64,000 nt of DNA from JAYODW01 sp038116745 (GCA_038116745.1 JAYODW010000002.1:92161-156160); one strand, 5' to 3'; counted from the first letter of the stretch, positions 1-9,786 are shown. Numbers and translations are program-made. Notes: generated by a model from the sequence alone, not told the origin.

Positions 1-49
1 ACCTTAGGTGTGCGCCCAGGCGGCCGGGGCGCCGCGGGTCATCAGGGTC

Positions 50-829
50 TCAGAGCCCGGCGGAGTGACCGCCGTCGATCACCAGCAGGCCGCCATTCAT
101 AAACAATGACGCGTCAGAAGCGAGAAACAGGATAGCGCCATCCAAGTCCTGCGGCTGACCGAAACGTCCCGTTGGGATCCGCTGACGCAGACGTTCACCC
201 GCCTCACTCTTCAACCATTCCCGGTTCATCTCGGTCTCGAAGTAACCAGGGGCAAGCGCGTTGACCCTGATCCCGCGTCCTGCCAGGTCAACACAGAGAT
301 CGCGGCCAAGGTTGACCAGCCCTGCTTTGGCGGCCGCGTAGGAGGGAATGTGCCCCAACGGGCGCTCACCCAGCACGGAGGTGATGTTCACAATACTCAG
401 CGGGCGTTCATCTTTCAGACGATGCTGAATCACGGCCTGAGCCAGGGTCCATGGCGCACGCAGATTGGTTTCGTACACCGCGTCCCAATCTTCGTCTGCG
501 TAGCGCTCAGGCGCTTTCACGATGGCGATCCCGGCGTTGTTAATCAGGACATCTATCGGCCGAGTCTGCTCAATGTCCGCAATGGCCGCCCGAATGGCGA
601 CGCGATCCCGGACGTCCAGCGGGCAAATGCGATAGCTCCCGCCAGCGCTCTCAATTTCTGCACCGAGGGACTCCAGCTTGTCGCGATTCCGCGCGACCAG
701 AACGACCTCCGCACCGGCTCGAGCCAGAACCCAGGCGAAACGTCGGCCGAGACCGGTAGACGCGCCGGTGACGACGGCACACTTGCCGGATAGGTCAAAC
801 AGCTGTCTGGGGTCGCCGTCGCTCAGCAT
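50..829 (-). CDS. SDR family NAD(P)-dependent oxidoreductase
   Basis: Classical short-chain dehydrogenase/reductase of 259 residues, the usual length. The Rossmann glycine motif TGASTGLG is at residues 21-28, NNAG at 97-100, and the catalytic set S151, Y164 and K168 (SYAAAKAG) is intact. The C-terminal half carries the usual RVNALAPGYFETEM and FLASDASLFMNGG segments. It should oxidise or reduce an alcohol/ketone with NAD(P)H in the cytoplasm; the substrate cannot be read from the sequence. It lies 70 bases downstream of an alpha/beta hydrolase on the same strand, so the two may be co-transcribed in a small catabolic unit. No strong ribosome binding site is visible before the chosen ATG. Confidence 0.9.
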   Translation of the reverse strand: MLSDGDPRQLFDLSGKCAVVTGASTGLGRRFAWVLARAGAEVVLVARNRDKLESLGAEIESAGGSYRICPLDVRDRVAIRAAIADIEQTRPIDVLINNAGIAIVKAPERYADEDWDAVYETNLRAPWTLAQAVIQHRLKDERPLSIVNITSVLGERPLGHIPSYAAAKAGLVNLGRDLCVDLAGRGIRVNALAPGYFETEMNREWLKSEAGERLRQRIPTGRFGQPQDLDGAILFLASDASLFMNGGLLVIDGGHSAGL

Positions 830-899
830 CGAAATCGGTTTTTTTTACTCTGGTGGGCAGAGGTCCCCTCCCGCGAGGAGACCCCAAGCAGAAGTGACC

Positions 900-1805
900 T
901 TAAAGACCAATCCGCGGACGCACCCACTCAGCGATCCGCTTCACTGCGTCATCCGCCTCAGGCGCCCGTCCGGCAAGAAAATGAAATACGTGCTGCATAT
1001 CCGGATAGACATCCAGCCTGATCTCGACACCTGAGGCTTCAGCGAGCTTTGCAAAGCGCGTCGAATCGTCCAGCAGGGTCTCGTCTCCGCCCGTCTGAAT
1101 ATAGATTGGCGGCAGCCCGGCCAGATCGGCCTGCAGCAGGTTCGCCGTCGGGTCTTTGCTCGAGGCGCTACCCAGGAACGTGCTCGCCATGTTCTTGAGC
1201 ACCTCTTCTTTGACCAGCGCATCCTTCTCAGCGTTGGTTTTGACCGACTCGCCGGTCCCTTCCGGGTCGTACCATGGGGACATCGGCACCGCGGTTGCCG
1301 GCAAAGGCAGCCCCGCCGCGCGTGCGCCAAGAAGCACTGAGGTAGACAGGGCACCGCCGGCCGAGTCGCCGGTGGTGAAAATGTGCTCTGGCTTATAACC
1401 CTCGTCCAGCAGCCAGCGGTAAGCGGCCACCGCATCTTCGACTTGCGACGGATGCGTATGCTCAGGCGCGCGCCGGTAATGCAGGATCAGCGCCTTGCAG
1501 CCAACTGCTTTCGCCACGTGGCCGAACAGCTTGCGATGCGTATACATGGAGCCGCAGACGTAGCCCCCACCGTGGGTGCACAGAGCCACCCGGTTTTCAG
1601 AGCAGTTTTTCGGCAGTGCCCACATGGCCTGTACGCCACCCGCGTCAACTTCGACGTAGTCAACATCACCCGGCTCGCCGGTGATATCGCCCCAGTGCTC
1701 AAAAAGGTCGCGCAGCTCTTCAAGACTCATGTCGGGCTTCGCCGCCATGCACTCCAGCCAGTGGTTGTAGAGATCGATAATCGCCTGGGATTGAGGGCTC
1801 GCCAT
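900..1805 (-). CDS. Alpha/beta hydrolase, hormone-sensitive-lipase family
   Basis: Esterase/lipase of about 301 residues. The HSL-family oxyanion motif HGGGY is near residue 80, the nucleophile elbow GDSAGG near 146-151 (Ser148), and candidate Asp and His residues lie in GGDETLLDD and MQHVFHF near the end. I start it at the ATG at 1805 because a GGAGG stands nine bases before it; a longer reading to 1871 adds 22 residues without a better site. No signal peptide is apparent, so it is probably cytoplasmic. It likely hydrolyses a short or medium acyl ester and neighbours an SDR gene, which suggests ester cleavage followed by alcohol oxidation. The substrate is unknown. Confidence 0.88.
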   Translation of the reverse strand: MASPQSQAIIDLYNHWLECMAAKPDMSLEELRDLFEHWGDITGEPGDVDYVEVDAGGVQAMWALPKNCSENRVALCTHGGGYVCGSMYTHRKLFGHVAKAVGCKALILHYRRAPEHTHPSQVEDAVAAYRWLLDEGYKPEHIFTTGDSAGGALSTSVLLGARAAGLPLPATAVPMSPWYDPEGTGESVKTNAEKDALVKEEVLKNMASTFLGSASSKDPTANLLQADLAGLPPIYIQTGGDETLLDDSTRFAKLAEASGVEIRLDVYPDMQHVFHFLAGRAPEADDAVKRIAEWVRPRIGL

Positions 1806-1912
1806 CTTCACTATCCTCCAAGTCATGAGTCCCGCGTTCGCCGCGGGACGTTCAAAAGAAACGGGGCGCATGTCCTGCCCGCCATCCCCCTGGCGTCACA
1901 GGACCGCTACGC

Positions 1913-1936
1913 AGCGCAGGCTTCCAAGCCTGCGCT
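1913..1936. repeat. Perfect 9-bp hairpin (REP-like or terminator)
   Basis: AGCGCAGGC and GCCTGCGCT flank a six-base loop TTCCAA. It sits just past the stop codon of the leftward DUF1329 gene. There is no run of T on either side, so it resembles a REP-type or RNA-stabilising hairpin more than a textbook terminator. Confidence 0.5.
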
Positions 1937-1944
1937 CCCGCCTA

Positions 1945-3246
1945 TCAGCGTGCGCCGACGCTCAGAGACGACGGTTCGAAGTCGCGCTGCTTGACCTTTT
2001 TACTGTTCGCAAGGGTCACCATCTGAATGGTGGTGCAGTGCTTGTTCTGGATGTCGATCACCGCAGACGAATCCAGCATGGCAACCCCCGTACCGGCGTT
2101 ATCTTCAAGATGGTAGTCCGGATGTGCCAGACCACCCATCAGGAACTTCCACAGCACGCCGCCGCGGTCGTAAACCTTGCCGAACACCGGAAACATGGTC
2201 TGGGCATCAATGTAGAAAAAGCGTTTGGACAAGGGATGGTCGGACCATTTCGGCGTCCCCTCGAGAATATGCACCTTACGCACCTGCCAGGTCACGTTCG
2301 GGAAACATCCGCTGTGGCCGTGAAAATCGACAAAGTTATATTGGTATTTCCGCGCCTTGCGATCGGCGTGCGGCACCTGATCGTGGCGATACATGGGCAG
2401 CATGATGTGACGCTCACCGCCGTACTTCCACTCCATGTCCATGATGCGCCCGGTGTATCCCAGGAAATCCTCAATCATGATGTCGCTGCCGAGGAAAGAG
2501 TCGGTGCGCATCGTCGTCGCTACACGCCGCACACGACGCAGCAACGGCACGTACATCCAGCCCTGTTCTTCAGCCGTGTCATCGCTGTTGTAAAACAAAA
2601 GCAGCTTGGTGTTGGAGACGTCACCAGGTTCCAGCGCCGTCAGCGTAATCGCGTTGTAGACCTTGTAGGGGTTGTCCTTGAGCTCGGGCGTCGGCTCGAC
2701 CACGTGCCGGTACATGAAACGCATCGCCGCCGCTTCGAACTCCAGCTCGCGCTCTACCTTCTGGTTACGCATGTCGCGATACTGCCAGTACATCTCCGGG
2801 ATCTTCCCGCCGTCGCCCGCGTACGAGTAGCGCATGTTCCAGATCAGCTTTTCTCCCGCTCTGGGATCGTCAACTGAAAGCTCCCCTGGAAAGGGACGGC
2901 CGGCGACGTAGTTGTTCAGCACCCCTGGCTCACTGCCAAGTTCCGTACTACCCGTTGTAGCAGCCACGTAATTGGGATGCGGATCGAAGGAGATGGGCTC
3001 GCCTACAGTCAGCGTCAACCAGCCCTGCGCGATTAGCTCCGCAAACTCGGGATCAATCAGCTGCGCGGACTGCTCAAGATTGTCGCTGCCGATGACGGTT
3101 CCCGGGGGTGGCGACAGCGACAGGGCCTCGGCCACATCGAAGTCAAAGTCGCCTGCCCAGGCTTCCGCGCTTATAGCAACCGCCGCCAACAGTGCCAGCA
3201 GACAGGAGCGGCGCTTAGACACGTCATTCAGACTTGAGTTATTCAC
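1945..3246 (-). CDS. DUF1329 domain-containing exported protein
   Basis: 433-residue protein with an N-terminal signal peptide (hydrophobic LLALLAAVAISAEAWA) and the body of the DUF1329 family, distantly related to outer-membrane lipoprotein carrier folds. The start is a GTG preceded by AAAGGTG at suitable spacing. DUF1329 proteins are commonly encoded with DUF1302 outer-membrane proteins and RND/MMPL transporters, as here (about 4.7-9.7 kb). The protein is probably periplasmic and may carry a hydrophobic ligand between the inner-membrane transporter and the outer membrane. That role is inferred from the gene set; no ligand is known from the sequence. Confidence 0.85.
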   Translation of the reverse strand: MNNSSLNDVSKRRSCLLALLAAVAISAEAWAGDFDFDVAEALSLSPPPGTVIGSDNLEQSAQLIDPEFAELIAQGWLTLTVGEPISFDPHPNYVAATTGSTELGSEPGVLNNYVAGRPFPGELSVDDPRAGEKLIWNMRYSYAGDGGKIPEMYWQYRDMRNQKVERELEFEAAAMRFMYRHVVEPTPELKDNPYKVYNAITLTALEPGDVSNTKLLLFYNSDDTAEEQGWMYVPLLRRVRRVATTMRTDSFLGSDIMIEDFLGYTGRIMDMEWKYGGERHIMLPMYRHDQVPHADRKARKYQYNFVDFHGHSGCFPNVTWQVRKVHILEGTPKWSDHPLSKRFFYIDAQTMFPVFGKVYDRGGVLWKFLMGGLAHPDYHLEDNAGTGVAMLDSSAVIDIQNKHCTTIQMVTLANSKKVKQRDFEPSSLSVGAR

Positions 3247-3437
3247 AGAGTCACCTTTCTTGTTTCAATCTTCAGACCTCGACAGATCTGAAGCCCGGCT
3301 TCAGTACGCTCGCCGGAATTCCGGGTAGGCGCGGATTCTACGTGATCCGCCACTCGCGAGGTCAGTTGAGATCGACAAAAGGCCAGACTGTGAACGAATT
3401 CAAAGCTCGCCACCAGACTGAAGGTGCGCCTGCAGGA

Positions 3438-4598
3438 TTAGATTTCCACGCCTTCGTCGAACTCATCCCCCAGGATCCGGACGATTGACCAGGCAGCCAT
3501 GGCCCGAATTCCACTATCTGAGTCTTTCAGCATCGTCCCCAGCTGGTCGAGGTACTGCTGTGCTCCACGGCGTCCAACGAGCCAGGCGGCCTGCATGCGG
3601 ATGTCAGGATTTTCGTTTGCGAGACCCCAGTCAAGCACCTCTGTCGCGTTGCCTTCAATGGTTCCCCAGGATTCCAGCAATCGCGTGCCAACGTCTGAGT
3701 TCAGGGGGCAGCAGGTCAGCAGCTCGTGCGTCACTTGCTCAGCCATGGCCGGCGGCAGGCGCCGGACGCTGGCCGCCGCGACTGCAGGGTCGAGCCCTTT
3801 GCCCGTGGCAATGGTGCGCACGAGATCTTCCTTCGCCTCAGCCAGTCCATAACCGGCCTCGCTGGTCATGGCAGCGACCTGAACTTTGTAGGTGTCAGCG
3901 GTCCGGAGCTTATGCAGCGCAGCACGGTTGATTTCTGTATCGACGGTGCCCAGCGCCACGGCCGCAGCCTCCTGCGCTTCGGGTGCCCAGCCGTCCGCAA
4001 TTTCCAGCATCATGGCGAGAGAGTCGTCCCGCGACGGCGTGTCCATCAACGCATACCAGGCGTAGGCGCGAGTGGTTGAATCGTTGTCGAGGTTCTCCGC
4101 AATGGCACGCATGCGGGCTTCCTTATTCTCCAGCTCCGTATCGACCAGCGCCTGGAGCGCATGCTTCTTAACCCAGCTGTCGTCGACCTTGAGGGCTTCC
4201 ATGAGAAATTCGGCCATGTCATCCCTCGGATTGCTGGCGCAGCCCTCAGCCAGGAATTTCATAAAAATCGGGTCTTCGGTCAGCGCGGCATAGCGGTAGA
4301 TGACGTCCAGCCCCGCCGGGTGTTGCACCGTGAGCAGGGTATCGATCGCTGAGCGCATCAGCGACCAATCGTCGTGGCCTAGATTATCGGCCAGGAACTG
4401 GAGCGACTCTTTGTCACCGATCTCCACCAGGATCCCAGCTGCACTGAGCTGGTCAAACGTGTTGTCCGACTGCCGCAACTCCCGGGCCACCCCTACTGCA
4501 TCCCGAACCAGTCGCCCGGAATCCACCTCGGCGGCATTGGCCTCGGTAAGTCCACAAAGTAGAAGTGCCACGGCTGTGACAAGACGGGAGGTTTTCAT
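3438..4598 (-). CDS. Exported HEAT-repeat protein
   Basis: 386 residues beginning with a signal peptide (VTAVALLLCGLTEANA) and then helical repeats of HEAT/PBS-lyase type, seen as repeated units such as LLVEIGDKESLQFLADNL, DWSLMRSAIDTLL and IRMQAAWLVGRRGAQQ. Such alpha-solenoids are usually protein-binding scaffolds without catalysis. It lies between the DUF1329 gene and the DUF1302 gene on the same strand, but a strong terminator (4686-4719) separates it from DUF1302, so it has its own promoter or depends on read-through. Its place inside a DUF1302/DUF1329/RND set suggests an accessory periplasmic partner. The function is otherwise unknown. Confidence 0.75.
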   Translation of the reverse strand: MKTSRLVTAVALLLCGLTEANAAEVDSGRLVRDAVGVARELRQSDNTFDQLSAAGILVEIGDKESLQFLADNLGHDDWSLMRSAIDTLLTVQHPAGLDVIYRYAALTEDPIFMKFLAEGCASNPRDDMAEFLMEALKVDDSWVKKHALQALVDTELENKEARMRAIAENLDNDSTTRAYAWYALMDTPSRDDSLAMMLEIADGWAPEAQEAAAVALGTVDTEINRAALHKLRTADTYKVQVAAMTSEAGYGLAEAKEDLVRTIATGKGLDPAVAAASVRRLPPAMAEQVTHELLTCCPLNSDVGTRLLESWGTIEGNATEVLDWGLANENPDIRMQAAWLVGRRGAQQYLDQLGTMLKDSDSGIRAMAAWSIVRILGDEFDEGVEI

Positions 4599-4685
4599 TC
4601 ATTCGGTCCTTCTGGTCTGCTGTGGCTGTTTACGCGCGGTGGCGCCTCTTGGATGCTCTTTAAAAGATTTAGTTCATCCGCACAC

Positions 4686-4719
4686 AAAAAAGGGCGGCGG
4701 GCCTTGCGGCCGGCCGCCC
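4686..4719 (-). terminator. Rho-independent terminator after the DUF1302 gene
   Basis: Read on the minus strand, a GGGCGGC...GCCGCCC stem is followed directly by six T. It lies 26 bases past the DUF1302 stop codon and should end the RND-DUF1302 transcript before the HEAT-repeat gene. Confidence 0.8.
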
Positions 4720-4744
4720 ATGTGAAAGGCGCTGGATTGCTTCT

Positions 4745-7255
4745 TTAGAACTGGTACTTCAGCTCGAAGAAGACCTCATCATAGTTACGCAGGGCTCCGA
4801 TACCTTGACGCGCCGGACCAAGTGAACCGTTCACATATTTATACTGATTACCATCCGGGCCTATCGTAATAAAATTAGAGAACGGGCCAGTGTCGTGGAC
4901 TTTGTTTTCATCACCTTCCCAAATAAGGTGGAAACCACCTTTGACCGACCAATGGTTATCCAAAAGCCATTCCAGATTGAATCCAGCTACGTGGGAATTG
5001 GCCGCCTCTTCCCAGACATAGAATCCGGTGGGTTTCAGCTTGTCCCGCATGTAGTTTCCAAGGAAGAAGAACGTTGTTATCCAGTTGTGCTCGTTTACGT
5101 AATATCCTGTGTGCTTATCTCCTTCATGGTCCCAATACCACGTATCGAAGATTTGCAAAGAGAGGAAAAACGTCCGGTCCTTGTTGAGAAACGGGATAAA
5201 GGTCGGCCGGTCGAACCCGAGGGAGAACCTCATGACGTCACTGGTGTCTACCCAGTCGACGCTTCTCGTGTTGTTCACAAGCTCGTCGAACGTCCAGGAG
5301 GACTCGATTCGCATGACTACCCCGGACCAAGACTCAAAATAGTCCATGGCCAGTCCCACCGTGTGCGACTGCTTGAACTCCTGAGAGGTCTGCCCTCCGG
5401 AAAACGGGCTACAGAAAATGCCTGCCGTGACAGTACATCCGTTCCCGATTGATGGGTCAATTCCGAGGTAATAGGGTACGTAGTTGCCAGTGGCGTTCGC
5501 ATTTTGTGCCGCTTGCGCGAACGTTCCCCCGACATCAGTACCTAATCCGGCCGTAAACCCGCTCGTTGAGTTCCGCAGCATTTCCGCTGCTTTCTCCGGT
5601 GAAGTAGAAATAACCGCGTTCCCAACACCGAGAGAATCAAGGGACACAAGACGATCTCTCGCTTCTGTCCAAAGCGGGTCGGCTTGTGCCAAGGTGTTAA
5701 CGGCTAAGATATCCGTCCGGACTGCCTCTTCAAGATCGCCAGCGGTGTACACCGTTCGCATCAAACCTAGGTCGCCTACGTTAACGTCGACGCGAGTGTT
5801 AGGGTCATTATTCTGGATTGCCTGAACATCCGCTGCACTCAACTGATAGCCAAGTCGGTTTGCGTTGAGGTTGACCGTGTGGAATTTGAACACCGGGATG
5901 TCGTTCCATCCGTACCAGTAGGAGACAGCGAATCGGAAATCTGACACGCGAAACTCCCAACGCATACCTGCCTCTGTGTTCTCGATCTCCCAGTCTGGGC
6001 GGTTATTCACATTAAGGCCTTGGGGCGTCCCGAAACCTGAGGGCAGTCTCGGATCGTTCGGCCCAGCGGTTCCGCAGAGATCCTGCATCTGAATCGGAGT
6101 CAAACCACCGGCGAATGGAACATTAGCCTGAACGCCAGTCGCTCCACCCGCCGTAACTGCCTGGGGGCCAAAGCAGGGCTCTTTCGAGAAATAGGTGTTA
6201 AAAATGGCGAAGGTACTGGTGTCTTTGCTGAAGGGGTGAGCCCAAAAATGCGAGGGGTTGCCCAACCCGATCTGCTGGAACTTGTCGAAGTTCCACACCA
6301 CCTGAATTGCATTATCCGTTAGAGGCCCGAATGATCCCGCCTTCCATTGCATCGATGCCATCCATTGAGGAATACGGATATCCTCAAACGAATCGAAAAA
6401 GAAATGCTGACCGAAATCCACAGGATTGATCAGATCCTGGAGGCGGAAGAAGTCGGTTTTGCCCCAGACGATTTGCTGTTTACCTACTCGGAACCAGAAA
6501 TCGTCCACGACTGCGTCCACATACAGCTCGCGGAACGGATACAGGCGGCCGTTGGAATCAGTGTTCGCGATCGCCACATCCCCGTTATCAATATTCAGGT
6601 CAATACATCGGTCGCAGTCGAGATGAAGGTTAGAAGCCTTCTGCACCACCTGAGGAAAGCCGGAGATGGTTGTCAGCGCGAGTCCGTTGTTGTTATTGAA
6701 CCCCGTTCCCGCAATTTGTTGGATGACTTGATTGTTTCTGCCATTGCGAAAATCGACCTCGAACATTTTGCCGAGATCCGCCGCATTCATTTGTCCATGC
6801 GTAACAAGTTTTCCGATACCGCCCGTGGACATCATGTCTTGACCGTAGGCAAAGTCAAATCCACCCCAGCCTAAACCGTCATTGGCAAAGTTGAACACAC
6901 CCCGGTCTTGCAGCGAAGGCTCAGTAGCGCCCTCTCCGATCCGATTTGAGCTCAAATCTCCCATATCCTGAACGATGTCGTATTCAGGGCGAATGATCCC
7001 AACGAAACTCAGTTCGTCGAACATGCCCACATCGTAGTAGTTCAACGAGGCCTCGACCTGAAGCCGCTGAATCCACTGTCCGAGGTAAACAGGACCAGAT
7101 CCCATCCGGGACCGGATCTCACTTTTGAGAAACCCTTCCACTTCAAGCTCGCCGCCAAGGGCGTCGACCGTGATACGGGCATGCGATGGTGCGGCGAAGG
7201 TCGCCAGCGCCAGGGCTGCCAGGGTTCCTTGAAAAGCGCCTTTCAAGTTTTTCAT
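4745..7255 (-). CDS. DUF1302 family outer-membrane protein
   Basis: Large predicted beta-barrel of about 836 residues. It has a cleavable signal peptide (MKNLKGAFQGTLAALALA...APSHA), many short amphipathic strands and a C-terminal aromatic ending (FFELKYQF), typical of BAM-inserted barrels. I prefer the ATG at 7255, with GGGAG eight bases upstream; an in-frame ATG at 7270 with GGGGG only four bases away is the alternative. DUF1302 proteins typically accompany DUF1329 and RND/MMPL genes, and the MMPL gene is immediately upstream on the same strand. It is probably the outer-membrane pore or acceptor of a hydrophobic-compound transport route. A terminator follows the gene. Confidence 0.85.
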   Translation of the reverse strand: MKNLKGAFQGTLAALALATFAAPSHARITVDALGGELEVEGFLKSEIRSRMGSGPVYLGQWIQRLQVEASLNYYDVGMFDELSFVGIIRPEYDIVQDMGDLSSNRIGEGATEPSLQDRGVFNFANDGLGWGGFDFAYGQDMMSTGGIGKLVTHGQMNAADLGKMFEVDFRNGRNNQVIQQIAGTGFNNNNGLALTTISGFPQVVQKASNLHLDCDRCIDLNIDNGDVAIANTDSNGRLYPFRELYVDAVVDDFWFRVGKQQIVWGKTDFFRLQDLINPVDFGQHFFFDSFEDIRIPQWMASMQWKAGSFGPLTDNAIQVVWNFDKFQQIGLGNPSHFWAHPFSKDTSTFAIFNTYFSKEPCFGPQAVTAGGATGVQANVPFAGGLTPIQMQDLCGTAGPNDPRLPSGFGTPQGLNVNNRPDWEIENTEAGMRWEFRVSDFRFAVSYWYGWNDIPVFKFHTVNLNANRLGYQLSAADVQAIQNNDPNTRVDVNVGDLGLMRTVYTAGDLEEAVRTDILAVNTLAQADPLWTEARDRLVSLDSLGVGNAVISTSPEKAAEMLRNSTSGFTAGLGTDVGGTFAQAAQNANATGNYVPYYLGIDPSIGNGCTVTAGIFCSPFSGGQTSQEFKQSHTVGLAMDYFESWSGVVMRIESSWTFDELVNNTRSVDWVDTSDVMRFSLGFDRPTFIPFLNKDRTFFLSLQIFDTWYWDHEGDKHTGYYVNEHNWITTFFFLGNYMRDKLKPTGFYVWEEAANSHVAGFNLEWLLDNHWSVKGGFHLIWEGDENKVHDTGPFSNFITIGPDGNQYKYVNGSLGPARQGIGALRNYDEVFFELKYQF

Positions 7256-7332
7256 GGTTTTTTCTCCCATGTTTCCCCCTTTAAAGAAAACCAGCTCGGG
7301 GCGGGAAACCCCGAAATGGCCGTTTTAATTTT

Positions 7333-9741
7333 TTAATGCGCGTGCGCGCCCTGCCCGCTCGCCTGGTTCGAGGCATCAGTCTGGTCGTCGTCCACATGGG
7401 ACTTCATGACAAAACTGGGCTTGAACACTTTGACCAGCAGCGGCAGCAAGGAAATCGCTCCAATCATGTTGCTGACCATCAGCAGCGACAGCAGCATGGA
7501 CATTTCACTGTTGAACCGGAGCGATGAGCCCGGAATCCAGTAGGCAATTCCTGCGATCACGGTTACCGCCGTAAACAGCACGGCAGCACCGGTGGTCGAG
7601 AGCGCGACCCGGACGGCATCGTCTACCGAACGGTGTCTAACCTCTTCCCGGATGCGGTCAAGCATGTAGATAGCGTAATCCACGCCTAAACCGATACCGA
7701 CAGCCGTAACCGGCAGCGTGTTGATGTTCAGACCGATCCCGCGGAAACCCATGTAGGCGCGGTTAATGATGACCGCAAGCGCCAGTACCACGAATACCAG
7801 GATTGCTGCGGTGATGGAGCGATATGTCGCCATCACCGAGAGCATCACCACAATCATGATGAGGATGGTCTGGTTCAGCTCAGAGCGCTGCACTTCTTCG
7901 TTGCCGGCAGCCGTCGTGCCGATGATGCCGCCGGCGAACCGCGGCGTCACCCCTTCCATCGGGTGCTCGTCGAGGAATTTCTTCGCCGCATCGATAGCCG
8001 CTTTCACAGTCGGGCCTGTCGCGTCCTTGAAGAACACCACAAAGTTGGCGGTTCGCCCTTCAAGGTCCATGTACTCCAGAATCACGCCCGGGATGGCTGC
8101 GCCAGCCTCGTACATGAACAGCGTATTGCCCACGTCCCTCTGCGTGGCAGGAACAAGCGACCAACGCGGATCGTCGTAGTGGTACAGGCGGTTAATCGAG
8201 CGCACGAGATTCGGAATATCTCGCGTGCCGCCGAAATTCACCACGTTACCCATGTAGACGCCGAACTCTTCCATCACGGCGACCACTTCCGGGTCCTTCA
8301 TTTTGTGCGCTTCTTCGGCCTCGAAGTAGATGCTGAACTGGTTCGCGCCGGCGAACTTACCCGCGATATGGGCTGCGGCAATGTTGTATTCAGAGTCTCC
8401 AAACAGAATCGGGGATCCGGGTTTTTCCTCACCGACCACCATCTGGTTACCGTAGTAGACGCCGACCACAACGATGAGTATCGCGATGCCGAAGATGGGC
8501 ACAGGCGCTTTGTTCGAGGTCAGAAACATCGACCAGGCCGACATGATGCGGGAGAACATGTTCTTGTGTTCCGCGCTGCTATCGGTTCTCGGCGCTGGCA
8601 GGTAGGACAACACCAGGGGCACCAGCACCGTCACGGTAATGAGGTTACTCATCGACCAGAAGCTGCAGAAATAACCCAGTTTCGCGATGATCGGGATCGA
8701 GGACACGGCAAGAACCAGCAGCCCGGCTGCGTCGGTGAAGATCGCAATTGACGCCGGGACCAGCAGTTCGCCCATGCTTGTGCGGACCGCTGCCTCGCGG
8801 CTAGCACCAATCCGTATTTCGTCGTGGAACCGCTCCATCATCTGGACGCAGTGGCTGGCGGTTCTGGCTGAAATCAGAATCGGCACCACCAGGATTAACG
8901 GGTCGAGGTTGTAGCCCATCCAGCCGACAAACCCGAGCCCCCAGATGGCGGCCATCATCGTTCCCAGGAAAGGCACGAAGACGCCGGCGAAAGATTGAAA
9001 GTGCAGGAACAGCAGCGTAATCATCACCGCAGCTGTGATACCGAAAATCAGCGCAAGCTCGCCGGAGTGGTAGTAAATCCATCCCTTGAGCATGGGCTCG
9101 CCGGCAATGTAGAGGCTGGTCTTGCCGTCCGCTTCGACTTCGGTTTTGAGGTCTTTCAGACGAGTGAAGATCTTGTTGTAGTCAAGCCGCTCTTCGTCGA
9201 AGCCGGCAAGGATGAGCGCCGCGGTGCCGTCTGTAGATATGTAGGTCCCGTAGACGATGTCGTTATTAAACGACTCCTCGCGCAGCTGCTTGAGTTTCTC
9301 CTCGTCCGTGGGAATATCGCGAGGCAGTACGGGCTCGGATTTAATCAGCCCGCCGGCGGTCGTGCGGATCCGCCGAATCTTAGGATGCGCGATGCTCGCT
9401 ACCTGATAGTGATTGACCCCCTGAATGAGGTCGACCTCCTCGGTCAGATGCTTGATTTTCTGAAGTGTGTCTGTCGTGAAGATATCGCTGTTTTCGTCGT
9501 TCACTTGCAGCGACATGGTGACGACGTTGGCACCGCCGAAGGTCAGCTTCATGCGGTTGTAATTTTTAATGTAGGTGTGCTCCGCGGGGAGCAGGTCGGC
9601 AAATCTTGAGTAGACCTCAATCGTGGGCAGCGCGTAGGCCAGCGCGAGCGTTGGCAGGACGATGCATGCAATTGTGAATAGTCGATGGTCCAGCAGCCAG
9701 TTCGCTAGACGCCGTCCTTTAGTCATCGGTGCGTTGTCCAA
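7333..9741 (-). CDS. RND/MMPL family transporter
   Basis: About 802 residues with the RND layout: one N-terminal membrane segment, a periplasmic domain (roughly residues 40-220), a cluster of five or six membrane helices, a second periplasmic domain, and a final cluster with the SSD/MMPL motif GIGLGVDYAIYMLDR. Proteins of this class move lipids or hydrophobic compounds using the proton gradient. I choose the TTG at 9741, which has GAGGGGG five bases upstream; the ATG at 9726 has no well-placed site. The tail is histidine-rich (GQGAHAH). The DUF1302 gene follows 77 bases later; a weak CGGGG/CCCCG hairpin at 7297-7313 lies between them and may reduce read-through. Confidence 0.88.
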   Translation of the reverse strand: MDNAPMTKGRRLANWLLDHRLFTIACIVLPTLALAYALPTIEVYSRFADLLPAEHTYIKNYNRMKLTFGGANVVTMSLQVNDENSDIFTTDTLQKIKHLTEEVDLIQGVNHYQVASIAHPKIRRIRTTAGGLIKSEPVLPRDIPTDEEKLKQLREESFNNDIVYGTYISTDGTAALILAGFDEERLDYNKIFTRLKDLKTEVEADGKTSLYIAGEPMLKGWIYYHSGELALIFGITAAVMITLLFLHFQSFAGVFVPFLGTMMAAIWGLGFVGWMGYNLDPLILVVPILISARTASHCVQMMERFHDEIRIGASREAAVRTSMGELLVPASIAIFTDAAGLLVLAVSSIPIIAKLGYFCSFWSMSNLITVTVLVPLVLSYLPAPRTDSSAEHKNMFSRIMSAWSMFLTSNKAPVPIFGIAILIVVVGVYYGNQMVVGEEKPGSPILFGDSEYNIAAAHIAGKFAGANQFSIYFEAEEAHKMKDPEVVAVMEEFGVYMGNVVNFGGTRDIPNLVRSINRLYHYDDPRWSLVPATQRDVGNTLFMYEAGAAIPGVILEYMDLEGRTANFVVFFKDATGPTVKAAIDAAKKFLDEHPMEGVTPRFAGGIIGTTAAGNEEVQRSELNQTILIMIVVMLSVMATYRSITAAILVFVVLALAVIINRAYMGFRGIGLNINTLPVTAVGIGLGVDYAIYMLDRIREEVRHRSVDDAVRVALSTTGAAVLFTAVTVIAGIAYWIPGSSLRFNSEMSMLLSLLMVSNMIGAISLLPLLVKVFKPSFVMKSHVDDDQTDASNQASGQGAHAH

Positions 9742-9772
9742 GGATTCCCCCTCTTCTCTTGTGCACAAGGCT

Positions 9773-9786
9773 TGACACAGTTGTCA
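9773..9786. promoter_or_regulatory. Small inverted repeat, possible operator
   Basis: TGACA-CAGT-TGTCA lies about 30 bases upstream of the RND gene start, inside the divergent region shared with the flavin reductase gene. Size and position suit a repressor site, but such short repeats also occur by chance. Confidence 0.3.

Noticed and set aside
1825..2877. Long plus-strand open frame antisense to the DUF1329 gene
   Set aside because: It lies wholly across recognised genes on the other strand, has no domain and shows the arginine/histidine-rich composition of GC-rich antisense frames.
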